Source: Lunularia cruciata
Taxonomy: Eukaryota; Streptophyta; Marchantiopsida; Lunulariales; Lunulariaceae
Assembly: GCA_948567375.1 (NCBI GenBank)
Contig: OX419761.1
Location: 30,108,243-30,172,242 of the forward strand
DNA: 64,000 nucleotides
Direction: 5' to 3'
The position numbers and the translations under genes were made by a program. The notes below the pieces were generated by a model that worked only from the letters and a program-made list of their open reading frames with translations, was not told where the DNA came from and did not search any database. Below are positions 1 through 10,157 of this stretch, one piece after another (the stretch's first letter is position 1; the number at the start of each line of letters is the position of its first letter).

Positions 1-916
1 TTCTTAGGCACTGTAAACAAGTGACAAGAATAAGGCACAAATGATGGCTCTATAGATCTTTGCGTCAGTTTTCTCCTTCAAGAGATCCATCAGTTTCAGC
101 ATGTAGGCTCTAGGTACCAGAATGGGTCTCAAGTCACAAGGTGCATGTGGAACCATAAAATTGATCACACTTGGATCTACACACCCAATTTCAGAAAGCT
201 CAAAGGAGAAAGCTTTCCCATGTCAACTCAACATTTCCCAAAACCTTTTCTCCTCCTTTGGTAGAAGAAAATCTGATGAACCAACCGTCAACTCCTTGAG
301 TGTAGCTTTGGTGAAATTGTGACCTATATGATTTGGATCCCTTAAGCTCTTTTTCTTCTGAGCAAGTTTTAAATGTTGATCAGAGTCACGTGGAAGAGGT
401 TCAGCTACAGCCCTGACCTTTTTCTCCACACTCTTGTATGTGGTTTCCACCCTAGCCTCAGAACCAAAAAAATAGTCTATTGTTGAATAGAGCTCCCTTG
501 AATGTATTTCCACCACCTGATCCTCATGCTTGTGCTCAAGCTCCATCCCCTTGAGCTCTCCTAGAGGATCCTCCATCCTTATCTCCATGTACACCCCTGA
601 TATGGTGTCATTTTCATCAATCAACCCCACTCTTTTTAGCTCTTTTTCTTGTTGTTGCACAACTTTCCGCTCCCATTTGTGCAAATCAGCAAGTTATGTG
701 TGCACACTAAACCCACTCCAAGAAAATCTCATCACTCCTGTACATAAGATACTTCTCCTCTGAAGCAAGAGCACCTTCCTTGATGTACCACCATATTCTT
801 GCCCTATAGTGGTACTTGGAGAAAATCCTTGTACACTTACCATAACTTTTGGTAGAGAACCACTCCTCAAGTAATCTTGGTTGTGCTCATGGTTTTCAAG
901 TATAGTGAGGAATTGC
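1..916 (-). pseudogene. Element A pol: protease-RT linker and start of reverse transcriptase
   Basis: Minus-strand reading continues the protease from 8482 (AVQFLTI), runs through a charged linker (best open stretch 223-684, 153 codons), and reaches a decayed RT start near 1-121 (LVPRAYMLKLMDLLKEKT), the segment that precedes the first RT finger motif in this gypsy type. Motifs seen are PLPRDSDQHL, RDPNHIGHNF and FLLPKEEKRFW. The frame is broken by a stop near 690, several stops between 121 and 222, and a frameshift in the RT start. No catalytic RT motif is inside the window. The role in the live element would be the linker and polymerase of a Pol polyprotein; this copy is dead. Confidence 0.7.
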
Positions 917-1334
917 ACTGCTGTGGTACCCACATTTTTTGTTTTTTTCAAAATGGAGAAGAAGAAGTGTATAGAGAAGTTGGATTGCGCCTGTATGGCC
1001 AAAGAAGGCAAAGAAAAGAGTCTTTGGGATGAAACCCGAGGTAACATGGCTTCGGGTCATAAGGCGAAGTACTTGGACTTGCCCTGTCAGCATACAACCC
1101 GAAGTAAGAAGTCTTTGTATCGGGGGGTGCTCAACCCAAGGTAAGGATAGTGTAACAACTTTTCTTTAGGGTGAGAAATTCAAGAAGGGACCATTCAAAA
1201 ACCGGCGGTCATACATGTGAAGTACAATTGACAGTGACAAGCGCATGCAAGAGGTGTGATTTCTTGGTAGAAACTCAAATTGAAGAGAGATGAAGAAGGC
1301 ACAACTCTATAAACGTCGGGCTAACAACAAAGCA

Positions 1335-3903
1335 ATGTTAAGCAATTTTCCTTTGCCGTTGAGGAGTCGTCCTGCAGGAGATCATGGGCAGGGAAGTAGA
1401 GTTGAAGACGCGCTGGTGTGTAGAGGAGAATTCGAGAGAGCTAATCCAAGAGACAATGAGGAAGAAAGAAAGATGGGAGGAGGAAAGAACTCCAAATTTT
1501 TAGTGAGAAATCATGCAATTTGGAGGTTAGATGTGATTGCCAAAATCGAAGTCTTGAGCTGACTTCGGATCACATTCTTGGCGTGGAACTGGAACGTGAG
1601 TTTTCCAAGATTCATGACCAAGATAATCAAGAGTAAAGGTCTCGATGGCCCCAAGGAAGAGGGGAAGAGAGGAAATCCGGCTTGTTGGACGGAGTCGGAT
1701 TGGAGATTAGTACTCAGAAGAGAGGCAGGCACGGAGCAGGGTGCCATGTTCTTGGGGAAGGGAGAGGTAGCCAAAGAAACCCAAGAAGTGAGGGATGCAT
1801 TCTCTTTGAAGCGCAAAGAATGGGTACAAAGTAGAGAGTTACAAGGATCCAGTCAAGAGAGGGATCGTGAGTGCTCTCATGGCAATTCTGAAGCCAGAGA
1901 GAATGACTTATGTGATGAAGCACCAAGCGGTGTTCTTCCATAAGATGTTTGCAGGGAAGGCAATCAACTGGGCAAGGTGCTTCCATGGGCGAACAAGACA
2001 GATGGTGTAGAAATTGCGGGATAAGTCACCTCCACATTACATTGTGCCGTTTGCAGCACATTTCTACCTTGGGCTGAATCTGCTCAATGCGACGGAGCGC
2101 AACAGAATGGTGTCGCATTTTCATCCCAACTTAAGAAAGGAGGTCGACATGGAGGAGCAGCAGTACATTCTTCAGATCCAAAGCAGCAATGAGTACTACG
2201 CACAAACGAAGAAGAGTGTGCAGGTGGATGTAAGTACTCCAAAGTCAAAGAAGCAGAGTCGACAAGGAGAAGGTGAAGACATGAAGAAAATGAGACCTCG
2301 GAAGACCAGAAGAGTAAACCCGAGGAAAGGTATGGTGGTAATCACATCATTGGAAAAAGACTTGGAGGGCAAAGCTGAGTGCAAGTACGAAGACTCGGAA
2401 CGTGAGGAAGAACCTAAGCTCACACTACAGAGTGGAGATACGAGTAGTGACAGTGATGAAGGCGGGGAGATGATGTCGGTTCCCACAGTAGAAGAAGAAG
2501 TTCAAATGGAGCTCAAGGAAGAGAGTAATGTGAAGTTAGAAGACGAAGTGCCAGAGCAGGAGGAGAAGAAGATTACCATTCAAAGAGGAGTTTGGTCCCG
2601 GCAAAAGGTGAAGTGTGAAGCGGGTCCAAGCAAGGCAAGGGAGGAGGAGAATGCCAGTTCGGGGAGTGAAGCGTCCATTCCGATACGATGACTGTAGAGA
2701 AGAAGGCAAGTATCGAGAGAAGAAGAGGTAAAGAAGGAGATCACTCTGCTAGTTGAAGTAGTTGTGAGTGACGGAGTGGAGTACCTGAACAAAGTTGTGT
2801 GTCCTTTGTTGGTGAAATTGGAGGACTAGAAGAAGGAGATGCAGCCAAAGTGTCCGGAGGTGAAGACTGTATTGCAGGTATTACCACAACTAGAAGAAGA
2901 AAACTCAGAGTTGAAGAAGAGTATAATCCAAGGTGAGGAGGAAAGGGAAGTACTAAGAGTAGATGCAATAGTGTAGAGTCAAGTGGTAGAAAACTTGAGG
3001 AGAGAAGCAAGGTATCGAGAGGAACTTGTGAAGCAGAGTGACATAGCAAAGGAAAGACAAATTGCTGAATATGAGATCTTGAAGCAACAATTTGTTGATT
3101 CAAGACTAGAAATTATCCATGCTATGGCAAGAGTAGCAGAGAAGGAACAAGAGCTTGATAGGGTGATGGAGAGTGTAGAAGAGAAGAAGAAACTATGGTA
3201 ATGAGAGTTGACAGTGAGATATAGGGAAGAAGAGAGGTTGCCATAGTTACTTCGTAATCAGAAGGAGAAGATTGTACAGAAGGAGAAGGAGAAGGAAACT
3301 ATGAAGGCCGAGTTCAAAGCTGAATTGGCAATGTACCAAGAGGATTGGCTTGCAGATCGGGAGTGCAAGAGGAAGATGAGGCTGGAGCCCTTGAAAGAAA
3401 TTGTAATTAGGATGAACGCCATGTTGAGTATAGAGGCCAGTGTGCATATCAAGGAGACGAGGCTGCACGAGTTGAAGTTGTTGGTGCAGGAGATGAGGAG
3501 GAGACATGCGAAGGATACAGATTTGAATGCATTGTTGATTACCCTCAGAACTCGTGTAGATAGGAAGATATTGGAGGTAGAAGACAATATCACAATCAGA
3601 TTAGACTTAGTAAAATTGGAGATAGATAAACTTCAGAAAGATGTTAGAGCAAAACCCGAAGTAGATGAAGTAGGAGTGTAGATGTTCTTGGAGTTACCAT
3701 TGGAGACATTAGAGAAGAGTGGGTCGGGAGATAAGGAGTCAAAAAGATTACCTACCAATGAAATTTCAGATCAGGAAAGAGAACTATTAGATTTGGTAGA
3801 AGATGTGGGAGTTATGAAACCCGAGGATAGGACAGTAGGAAGTAAAGTTACTTTGGGATCAGGTTTGAAAGCCAAAGAAGAAGTAGACATCGGATCGGAT
3901 TAG
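1335..3903 (+). pseudogene. LCC-1 acidic coiled-coil protein gene, decayed
   Basis: I do not recognise this protein. By alignment with the LCC-2 and LCC-4 copies the start is the ATG at 1335, about 25 bp after a TATA-like stretch in a conserved leader, and the stop is the TAG at 3901-3903. The order is: basic N-terminus, a globular region of about 280 residues (RGNPACWTESDWRLVL, HYIVPFAAHFYLGLNLL), an acidic Glu/Asp/Ser-rich middle, and a long Glu/Lys/Arg coiled coil to the end. This copy has in-frame stops (1560, 2689, 2827, 2974, 3199, 3679) and a frame change near 1945-2010. The longest intact piece is 2014-2691. Confidence 0.7.
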
Positions 3904-4498
3904 AAACCGATTTGAGATTTGAATAGGCAGATATGAAGAGGTGCATTGTCATTTCGGATCTGCAAGTTTGTAGAGTTGTTAGGAAGAGGTACATTAGGAA
4001 GATAATTGTCGATTGCTTTACTATTTAAGAGTGGCATTCACAGTCTTATGTTGTTCAGTGCTCATTATTTCTAAGAAAAGATAAAGCAAAGTGCTGTGAA
4101 GTAGTGTTCGTTGCTTGAGCTTGATTCCGAGTATCAACTTTGTATTTGCGTTTGTGATTGTTGGGAGAATTTCAAAGTGCAAGTCAGTGTGGTTGTTGGA
4201 TGTTGGATTCCGTAGCCTTGATCTTCATTTTGTGTGTTTGATCCTGAGTGAAGTGCAATTGAAGCAATGCCTTGACAGATCTGAGAGGAATTGTAGTGTT
4301 GGTAGTATTTTGCATTTGTGAGTGCAGTGCAAAGTTGATGTGAAGCAATTTTGATTGAGGAAGTTTGTGCCTTTAGTGGAAGGGTTGAACACAATTCTAA
4401 GGCAAAGTTGTTTTGCAATGAAGTGACATTTTTGAGAGAGCCTGAATCATCACAATCAAGACTATTTAGAAAGAGTTGAAGGTGTTGTGATTAAGAAG

Positions 4499-7400
4499 TG
4501 TGGTACCCACATTTTTTGTTTTTTTTCAAAACAGAGAAGAAGAAGTGTATAGAGAAGTCGGATTGCGCCTATATGGCCAAAGAAGGCAAAGAAAAGAGTC
4601 TTTGGGATGAAACCCGAGGTAAAGTGGCTTCGGGTCATAAGGCAAAGTACTCAGATTTGCCTTGTCAGCATACAACCCGAAGTAAGGAGTCTTCGTATCA
4701 AGGGGAGCTCAACCCAAGGCAAAGACAGTGTAACAATCTTTCTTCGGGGTGAGAAATTCAAGAAGGGACCGTTCAAAAGCGGCAGCCCATACGCATGAAG
4801 TACAATTGACAGTGACAGGCGCATGCAAGAGGTGTGATTTCTTGGTAGAAACTCGAATTGAAGAGAGACAAAGAAGGCGCAACTCTATAAAAATCGGGCT
4901 AACAACAAAGCAATGTCGAGCAATTTTCCTTCACCGTTGAGAAGTTGTCCTACAGGTGATCGTAGGAAGGGAAGTAGAGTTGAAGATGCGCTAGTGTGTA
5001 GAGGAGAATTCAAGAGAGTGAACCCAAGAGACAATGAGGAAGTAGGAAAGATGGGAGGAGGAAAGAAGAACTTTGAATTCCCAATGAGAAATCATGTGAT
5101 CCAGAGGTTAGATATGATTGCAAGAATCGAAGTCTTGAGCCGACTTCGGATCACATTCTTGGTGTGGAATTGGAATGTGAGTTTTCTAGGTTTCATGACC
5201 AAGATAATCGAGAGTAAGTGTCTTGATGGCCCCAAGGAAGTGGGGAAGAAAGGAAATCCGGCTCATTGGACAGAGTCAGATTGGAGATTAGTGCTCTGGG
5301 GAGAGGCAGGCACGGAGCAGGGTGCCACATTCTTGGGGAAGGGAGAAGTAGCAGAAGAAATCCAAGAAGTGAGGGATGCTTTCTCTTCAAAGAGAATGAA
5401 GAATGGGTATAAGGTTGAGAGTTACAAAGATCCAGTGGAGAGAGGGATTGTGAGTGCTCTCATGGTAATCTTGAAGCAGGAGAGAATGACTTATGTGATG
5501 AAACACCAAGCGGTGTTCTTCTATAAGATGTTTACAGCAGAACCTATCAATTGGGCAAGGTGCTTTCATGGGAGGACAAGACAAATGGTGTGGAATTTGC
5601 GGGATAAGTTGCCTCCACACTACATCGTGCCGTTTGCAGCACATTTCTACCTTGGGTTGAATTTGCTCAATTTGGCAGAACGCAACAGAATGGTGTCTCA
5701 TTTCCATCCCGACTTAAGAAGAGAGGTCGATGCGGAGGAGCAGCAATACATTCTTCAAATCCAAAGCACAGATGAGAACTACGCAAAGACGGGCAAGAGC
5801 GTGGAGATAGAGGTAAGTACTCTGAAGTCAAAGAAGCGGAGTCGGCAAGGAGAAGTAGAAGATAAGACAAGACCTCGGAAGACCAGGAGAGGAAACCCGA
5901 GGAGAGGCATGGTGGTGATCGTGTCAGAAGACAAAGACTAAAAAGGTGAAGCCGAGTGCAAGTCCAAAGACTCGGAACACGAGGAAGAACTGGAGCTCAC
6001 ATTGCAAAGTGGAGATACGAGTAGCAATAGTGATGAAGGTGGAGAGATGACGTTGGTGCTTGTTGCAGAAGAAGAAGAAGAAGAAGTTTGGGTGGAGCTC
6101 GAAGAAGAACATAATGCAAAGTTGAAGGACAAGATACCCAAGCCAGAGGAGAAGAAGTTTACGATCTAGAGGGGAGTTTGGTCAAGACGCAAGGTGAAGT
6201 GTGAAGTGGGTCCAAGTAAGGCAAAAGAAGAAGCGAATGCTAGCTCGGGGAGTGAAGCGTCTATTCTGATACAAAGATTGTAGAGAAGAAGGCGAGTATC
6301 GGGAGAAGAAGAGGTAAGAGAGGAGATTTCTACGCAGAGGGAAGTAGTTGCAAGTGATGGAGTGGAGTGCTTGCAAGAAATTGTGTGCCTATTGTTGGTG
6401 AAACTGGAGCACAGGAAGAAGGAGATGCAGTCGACATGTCCGAAGGTGAAGACTGTTGCAAGTTTTGGCGAGATTGGAAGAAGAGAACTCGGAAATGAAG
6501 AAGAGTATAACCCGAGGTGAGGAGGAAAGAGAAGTACTATGAGGGGAGGCAGTAGTACAGAATCAAGTTATTGAGGACTTGAAGAGAGACACGAGGTATC
6601 GGGAAGAACTTGTGAAGAAGAGTGACATAGCAAGGGAAAGACAAGTAGCAAAGTACAAAATCTTGAAGCAGCAAATTGTTGATTCCATACTAGAAATCAT
6701 CCATGCTATGGCGAGGATAGCAGCGAAGGAACAAGACCTCAATAGAGTGATGGAGAGTGTAGAAGAGAAGAAGCAACTGTGGCAGCGGGAGTTGACAGTG
6801 AGATATATGGAAGAAGAGAGATTACAAGAGTTACTTCGTAATCAAGAGGAGAAGATTGTGCAAAAGGAGAAGGAGAAGGAAACTGTGAAAGCCAAGTTCG
6901 AGGTAGAGTTGACAATGTACAGAGAAGATTGGCTTGCAGATCGAGAGCATGAAAGGAAGATAAGATTGGAGCCATTGAAGGAGATCGTAATCAAGATGAA
7001 TGCGATGTTGAGTATAGAGGCCAGTATTTGGATTGAAGAAATGAGGCTGCACAAGTTGAAGTTGTTAGTGTAGGAGACGAGGAGGAGACATGTGAAGGAT
7101 ACCAATTTGAACACACTGTTGATTAGTCTCAAAATTCGTGTAGATAAGAAGATATAGGAAGTCAAAGACAATATTGTGATTAGATTAGATCTAGTGAAAT
7201 TGGAGATAGATAAACTTTGGAAAGACGTTAGAGCCAAACCCGAAGTAGATGAAGTAGGAGTGCAGATGTCTTCGGAGTTACCATTAGAGACATTAGAGAA
7301 GAGTGTGTCGGCAGATAAGGAGTTAGATAGATTACCCACAAGTGAAATTTCAGATCAGGAAAGAGAACTATTAGATCTGGTAGAAGATGTAGGAACCCAA

Positions 7401-8274
7401 GGACAAAGTAGTAGGAAGTATAGTTACTTCGGGATCAGGTTTGAAAGCCGAGGAAGAGGTAGACATCGGATCGGATTAGAAACCGATTTGAGATTTGAAT
7501 AAGCAGATATGAAGAGGTGTATTGTCATTTCGGATCTGCAGGTTTGTAGAGGCATTAGGAAGAGGTGCATTAGGAAGATAACTGTCCTTTGCTTCACTAT
7601 TTAAGCGTGGCATTCATAGTCGGATGTTGTTCAATGCTCATAATTTTGAGAATAGATAAAGCAAAGTGTTGTGAAGGAGTGCTTGTCGCTTAAGCTTGAT
7701 TCCGAGTATCAACTTTGTGTTTGTGTTTGTGAGTGTTTGAAGAAATTCAAAGTGCAAGTCAATGTTCTTGTGGGATGTTGGATTCCGCAACCTTGATCTT
7801 CATTCTATATGTTTGATACTGAGTGAAGTGCAATCAAAGCAATACCTTGACAGATCTGAGGGGAATTGTAGTATTGGTAGTATTCTGCATTTGTGAGTGC
7901 AGTGTGAAGTTGATGTGAAGCAATTTTGATCGAGGAAGTTGTGCCTTCAGTGGAGGGGTGGAACACAATTTTGAGGTGAAGTTGTTTTGCAGTGAAGTGC
8001 TGTTTTTGGGAGAGCCTGAATCATCACAATCAAGATTGTTTGCAAAGAATTGATGGAGTTGTGATTAAGAAGTGTTAATTGGTGACAAGACTGTGAATCA
8101 GTGCTTGTTACTCTCTTCTAGGTGTGGTTTCTACCTGAGAGATTAAAGACGCAACCAAGAAGAACTACATGTTACTATTTGACTTCGTATTTGACCCATT
8201 CTGACTCGTATCTTTGTGGGAACAAACTTTACTTACCCGATTACCGCAAAAGTGATATTTGTCGGGTTGTCACA
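4499..8274 (+). mobile_element. LCC-2: complete LTR-like unit nested in LCC-1
   Basis: A 3776-bp unit, TGTGGTACCCACA to CGGGTTGTCACA, flanked by a perfect 5-bp duplication AGAAG (4494-4498 and 8275-8279). The flanks are the two halves of LCC-1: sequence before 4499 continues after 8279 and matches the same positions inside LCC-2. This dates LCC-2 after LCC-1 and shows the family inserting into itself. TG...CA ends plus a 5-bp duplication are what retroviral-type integrases leave. Confidence 0.92.
4913..7479 (+). pseudogene. LCC-2 acidic coiled-coil protein gene, N-terminal half intact
   Basis: The unrecognised LCC protein in its best N-terminal copy. The ATG at 4913 follows a TATA-like CTCTATAAAAA by about 25 bp. 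Codons 1-342 (4913-5941) are open and hold a basic N-terminus (LPLRSC-like start), IARIEVLSRLRITFLVWNWN, a TESDWRLVLWGEAG motif, a region with YVMKHQAVFFYKMF and INWARCFHGRTRQM, then PPHYIVPFAAHFYLGLNLL and a basic KSKKRSRQ/PRKTRRGNPRRG stretch that could be a nuclear signal (inference). A TAA at 5939 opens the acidic region; a frame change follows before the coiled coil at 6579-7073 and 7176-7479. Reverse transcriptase, integrase and transposase motifs are absent. A gag-like or plant mobile-domain-like role is possible but unproven. Confidence 0.72.
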
Positions 8275-8481
8275 AGAAGTGTTACTTTGTCACAAGACTG
8301 AGAATCAATGCTTCTTACTCTCTTTTGGGTGTGGTTTCTACCTGAGAGACTAAATAAGAACTCAAGAAGAACTATATTGTGACTTTTGACTTTGTATTTG
8401 ACCAATTTTGACTAGTATCTCTACGGGAACAAACTTTACTTACCCGATTACCACAAAAGTGATATTTGCCGGGTTGTCACA

Positions 8482-8819
8482 ACCGCTTTCTTTCCATCTT
8501 GGCTTCTAATCCAAGCATAGGCAGAACCATCATCAAGAACTTTAGTCTCCATCCTCACCGCCGTAATGAACGGTTGTGCAAGGATCACCATGTATGATGT
8601 AGTCTCTTGAACAAAGAAATTTTGTTTGGTGACTACATCTCCAACCTTCACCCTCATATTTGAGCAAGCACCATAAATCTCTCTCTTGGTGTTGTTTGCT
8701 GCCCTGATCACCCAACCATGCTTTGTATCATTTGGCCATTTTCCCCACTTGTAGAGCTCCTTGGAAACAATGTTGATTTCTGATCCGTGATCGATAAGAG
8801 CAACCACAAGATCTATCAT
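8482..8819 (-). pseudogene. Element A aspartic protease
   Basis: Retropepsin of a Ty3/gypsy polyprotein, which cleaves Gag-Pol. The active-site motif reads ALIDHGSEINIV near the N-terminal end of the stretch; the second position is His rather than the usual Ser/Thr. A GWVIRAANN block, then NFFVQETTSYMVILAQPFI and a flap/C-terminal region LDDGSAYAWIRSQDGKKA follow. The frame is open to the LCC-1 insertion at 8481 and continues at 916 in the same sense. The ATG at 8819 is internal to a longer Gag-Pol reading frame and not a true start. Confidence 0.8.
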
Positions 8820-9629
8820 GCTACCAATCTTGACTAGGGTTTCAGTGGTAGCCCTGGCCTAATGTCATCTAGCATAATGACTAGAGATCATACCATCATC
8901 AACCTCCTCATCTATAAATTTGACTTTACGGTTGTTGCAGCATCAAGCAAGCTCCAACTCTTCTTCTTCTGTTATTGTAGTATCAAGAGCGTTTGATAGA
9001 GCAACCTCTCTTGTCAATTGCCGCTTGCATTTGATGGTGTCTATGATGACATCATGAAACTCCTTCTTGGCAATCCCAAAGAGTAAATTCCACCTTAGCA
9101 TTGTGTACTTTCTCTTCTAGTACTCCTTTTAGATCAGTCACTGCTTCAATATCAGATTGAAGCTTATAAGTGGGTGGTTTACCCTTCTCCTTCCCCTTTC
9201 CCTTCACTAATTTTTCAGAATCAGAAGGTTAGGTATCCTCCATAACCTCCTCCCGTGAAGGTACCACTCCTTGCCGTTGGAGAGCACTCTCTTGACGGAG
9301 TCTATCTCCTCTCAACTATCGCTTTTGAGTTGATCTCTTGTCCCCAAGCTCTACATCTTCTCTCCTTTGTTTCTCCTTGAGGAGAGCTTCATGTTGGTTT
9401 CTTGCCATGTAGGTATGAATTGACATGGTATCCATTGGATCACCCATTGAGTGGCATGCCTAATTTCAGTAGCAACCCATAGTAGTTCTCTTCTTGCGGT
9501 ATTCCCTTTTTCCAATGTATGTAAAGCATTGCTCCACATGTTTCCCATCTCTACATGCTTCACAAAAATGTTTCTTCTCCATCCCCTACTACCTCCACTC
9601 CATAGGCAGCGGCTTCAACTAATGTTGTA
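8820..9629 (-). pseudogene. Element A gag remnant
   Basis: About 0.8 kb between the partial LTR and the protease, in the place of gag. The minus strand carries a charged, stop-broken reading; the best piece is 9351-9563 (MGNMWSNALHTLEKGN start), followed by Lys/Glu-rich coding-like sequence toward 8900. No CCHC knuckle is legible. The assignment rests on position and the Gag-like composition, so the function is inferred. The 20 bases next to the LTR do not form a primer-binding site I can recognise. Confidence 0.5.
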
Positions 9630-9708
9630 TGTCATGCGTATACACATTGCTAAACATACATCGTTGTCAACATCATACACCATAGACACATAACTCACAC
9701 AGAAGTCG
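9630..9708 (-). repeat. Element A partial LTR, cut by CHR-1
   Basis: The plus strand begins TGTCATGCGTATACAC, and about 79 bp match the end of the MET 3' LTR (22678 onward: TGTCGTGCGTATATAC...), including AACATACATCGTTGTCAACATC. This is the 3' tip of an LTR read on the minus strand. The remainder was displaced by CHR-1, whose LTR starts at 9709. Elements A and MET therefore share an LTR tip although their pol genes differ. Confidence 0.65.
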
Positions 9709-10135
9709 TGTAACAATATGGAGTTTAGCGACGGAGTTAGTCGGGCTCACAAAGTAGCACATAAGACAAATTAGCCTAGAATATTCCAAAAGTATCTAGG
9801 AAGCTTCTTGGAAAGCTTCTCGGCTAGCTTAGCTTGCACCTCAAGTAAGTAGCTTCTAGAAGAAAGCTTCTAGAAGCTTCCAAATAGCTTAGCTTGCACA
9901 CCAAGTAGGCGGCTTCTAGAAGGAAGCTTCTTGAGAAACTTCCTAGTTAACTTGGCTTGCACTCTAAGAAAGTGGCTTGAGGAAGCTTCTTGAGAAGCTT
10001 CCTCAAGGGCCTTGTATGCTACCTATAAATACCAAAGCCAAAGCTCATGCTAGGCATTTGGAGTTTTCTCTCATTTGAGTGTCCCAATATGAGTTTCAAT
10101 TCTCCTATTTCTCTCCTCGGATTCAGTCTTTTACA
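9709..10135 (+). repeat. CHR-1 5' LTR
   Basis: 427 bp, TGTAACAATATGG to AGTCTTTTACA. The ends match the LTRs at 17815-18235, 39722-40188 and 60213-60635. The U3 half is packed with GAAGCTTC/TTCTAGAA palindromes; TATAAATA is at 10024-10031 and the tRNA primer site follows directly after the LTR. Confidence 0.92.
9868..10031 (+). promoter_or_regulatory. CHR LTR promoter: heat-shock-element-like array and TATA box
   Basis: TTCTAGAAGCTTC at 9868-9880 is three perfectly spaced alternating heat-shock pentamers (nTTCnnGAAnnTTCn). More GAAnnTTC pairs flank it from about 9800 to 10010, including paired arms GGAAGCTTCT/AGAAGCTTCC. TATAAATA lies at 10024-10031, about 145 bp downstream of the perfect site. 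The arrangement recalls heat-induced plant LTRs such as ONSEN, whose U3 binds heat-shock factors; heat response here is inferred from sequence only. Confidence 0.6.
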
Positions 10136-10136
10136 T

Positions 10137-10148
10137 TGGTATTAGAGC
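10137..10148 (+). other. CHR-1 primer-binding site (tRNA-Met type)
   Basis: TGGTATTAGAGC lies one base after the LTR, one mismatch from the plant initiator tRNA-Met complement TGGTATCAGAGC. It fixes the LTR end and the transcription direction of the element. Confidence 0.88.
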
Positions 10149-10157
10149 AGGAATGGG

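Larger units (their letters stand above)
922..8481 (+). mobile_element. LCC-1: giant LTR-like unit, split by LCC-2
   Basis: Starts TGTGGTACCCACA and ends GGGTTGTCACA. It is flanked by ACTGC (917-921) and ACCGC (8482-8486), a 5-bp target duplication with one transition. Excluding LCC-2 and one AGAAG copy the unit is about 3779 bp, nearly equal to LCC-2 (3776) and LCC-4 (3782). An LTR-type TATTTAAG lies at 4022-4029, after the protein gene. No short terminal repeats are visible inside the unit, so the whole unit behaves like one long LTR (solo LTR) or an unclassified element. Confidence 0.85.
1..9708 (-). mobile_element. Element A: Ty3/gypsy remnant hosting LCC-1 and LCC-2
   Basis: A decayed Ty3/gypsy retrotransposon reading leftward: partial LTR (9630-9708), gag remnant (8820-9629), protease (8482-8819), then the protease-RT linker and start of RT (1-916). 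It is interrupted by LCC-1 at 922-8481. Removing LCC-1 and one copy of the 5-bp duplication rejoins the protease codons in frame (KKA-V-QF), which proves the two halves are one gene. The rest of pol lies left of the window, and the LTR is cut at 9708 by CHR-1. The linker style (RDPNHIGHNF, FLLPKEEKRF) is unlike common angiosperm gypsy families. Confidence 0.8.

Noticed and set aside
694-1047. Minus-strand 117-codon frame as one gene
   Set aside because: Its first 42 or so codons are LCC-1 leader sequence; only the part below 922 belongs to element A.
1714-1986. Open frame of 90 codons on the minus strand
   Set aside because: Lies opposite the LCC-1 gene and has no conserved counterpart with open frame in LCC-4; a shadow.
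922-8481. LCC as a DNA transposon with terminal inverted repeats
   Set aside because: Only TGTG/CACA match as inverted ends, there is no transposase motif, and the TATA and poly(A)-like layout plus 5-bp duplications fit an LTR better. Not fully excluded.
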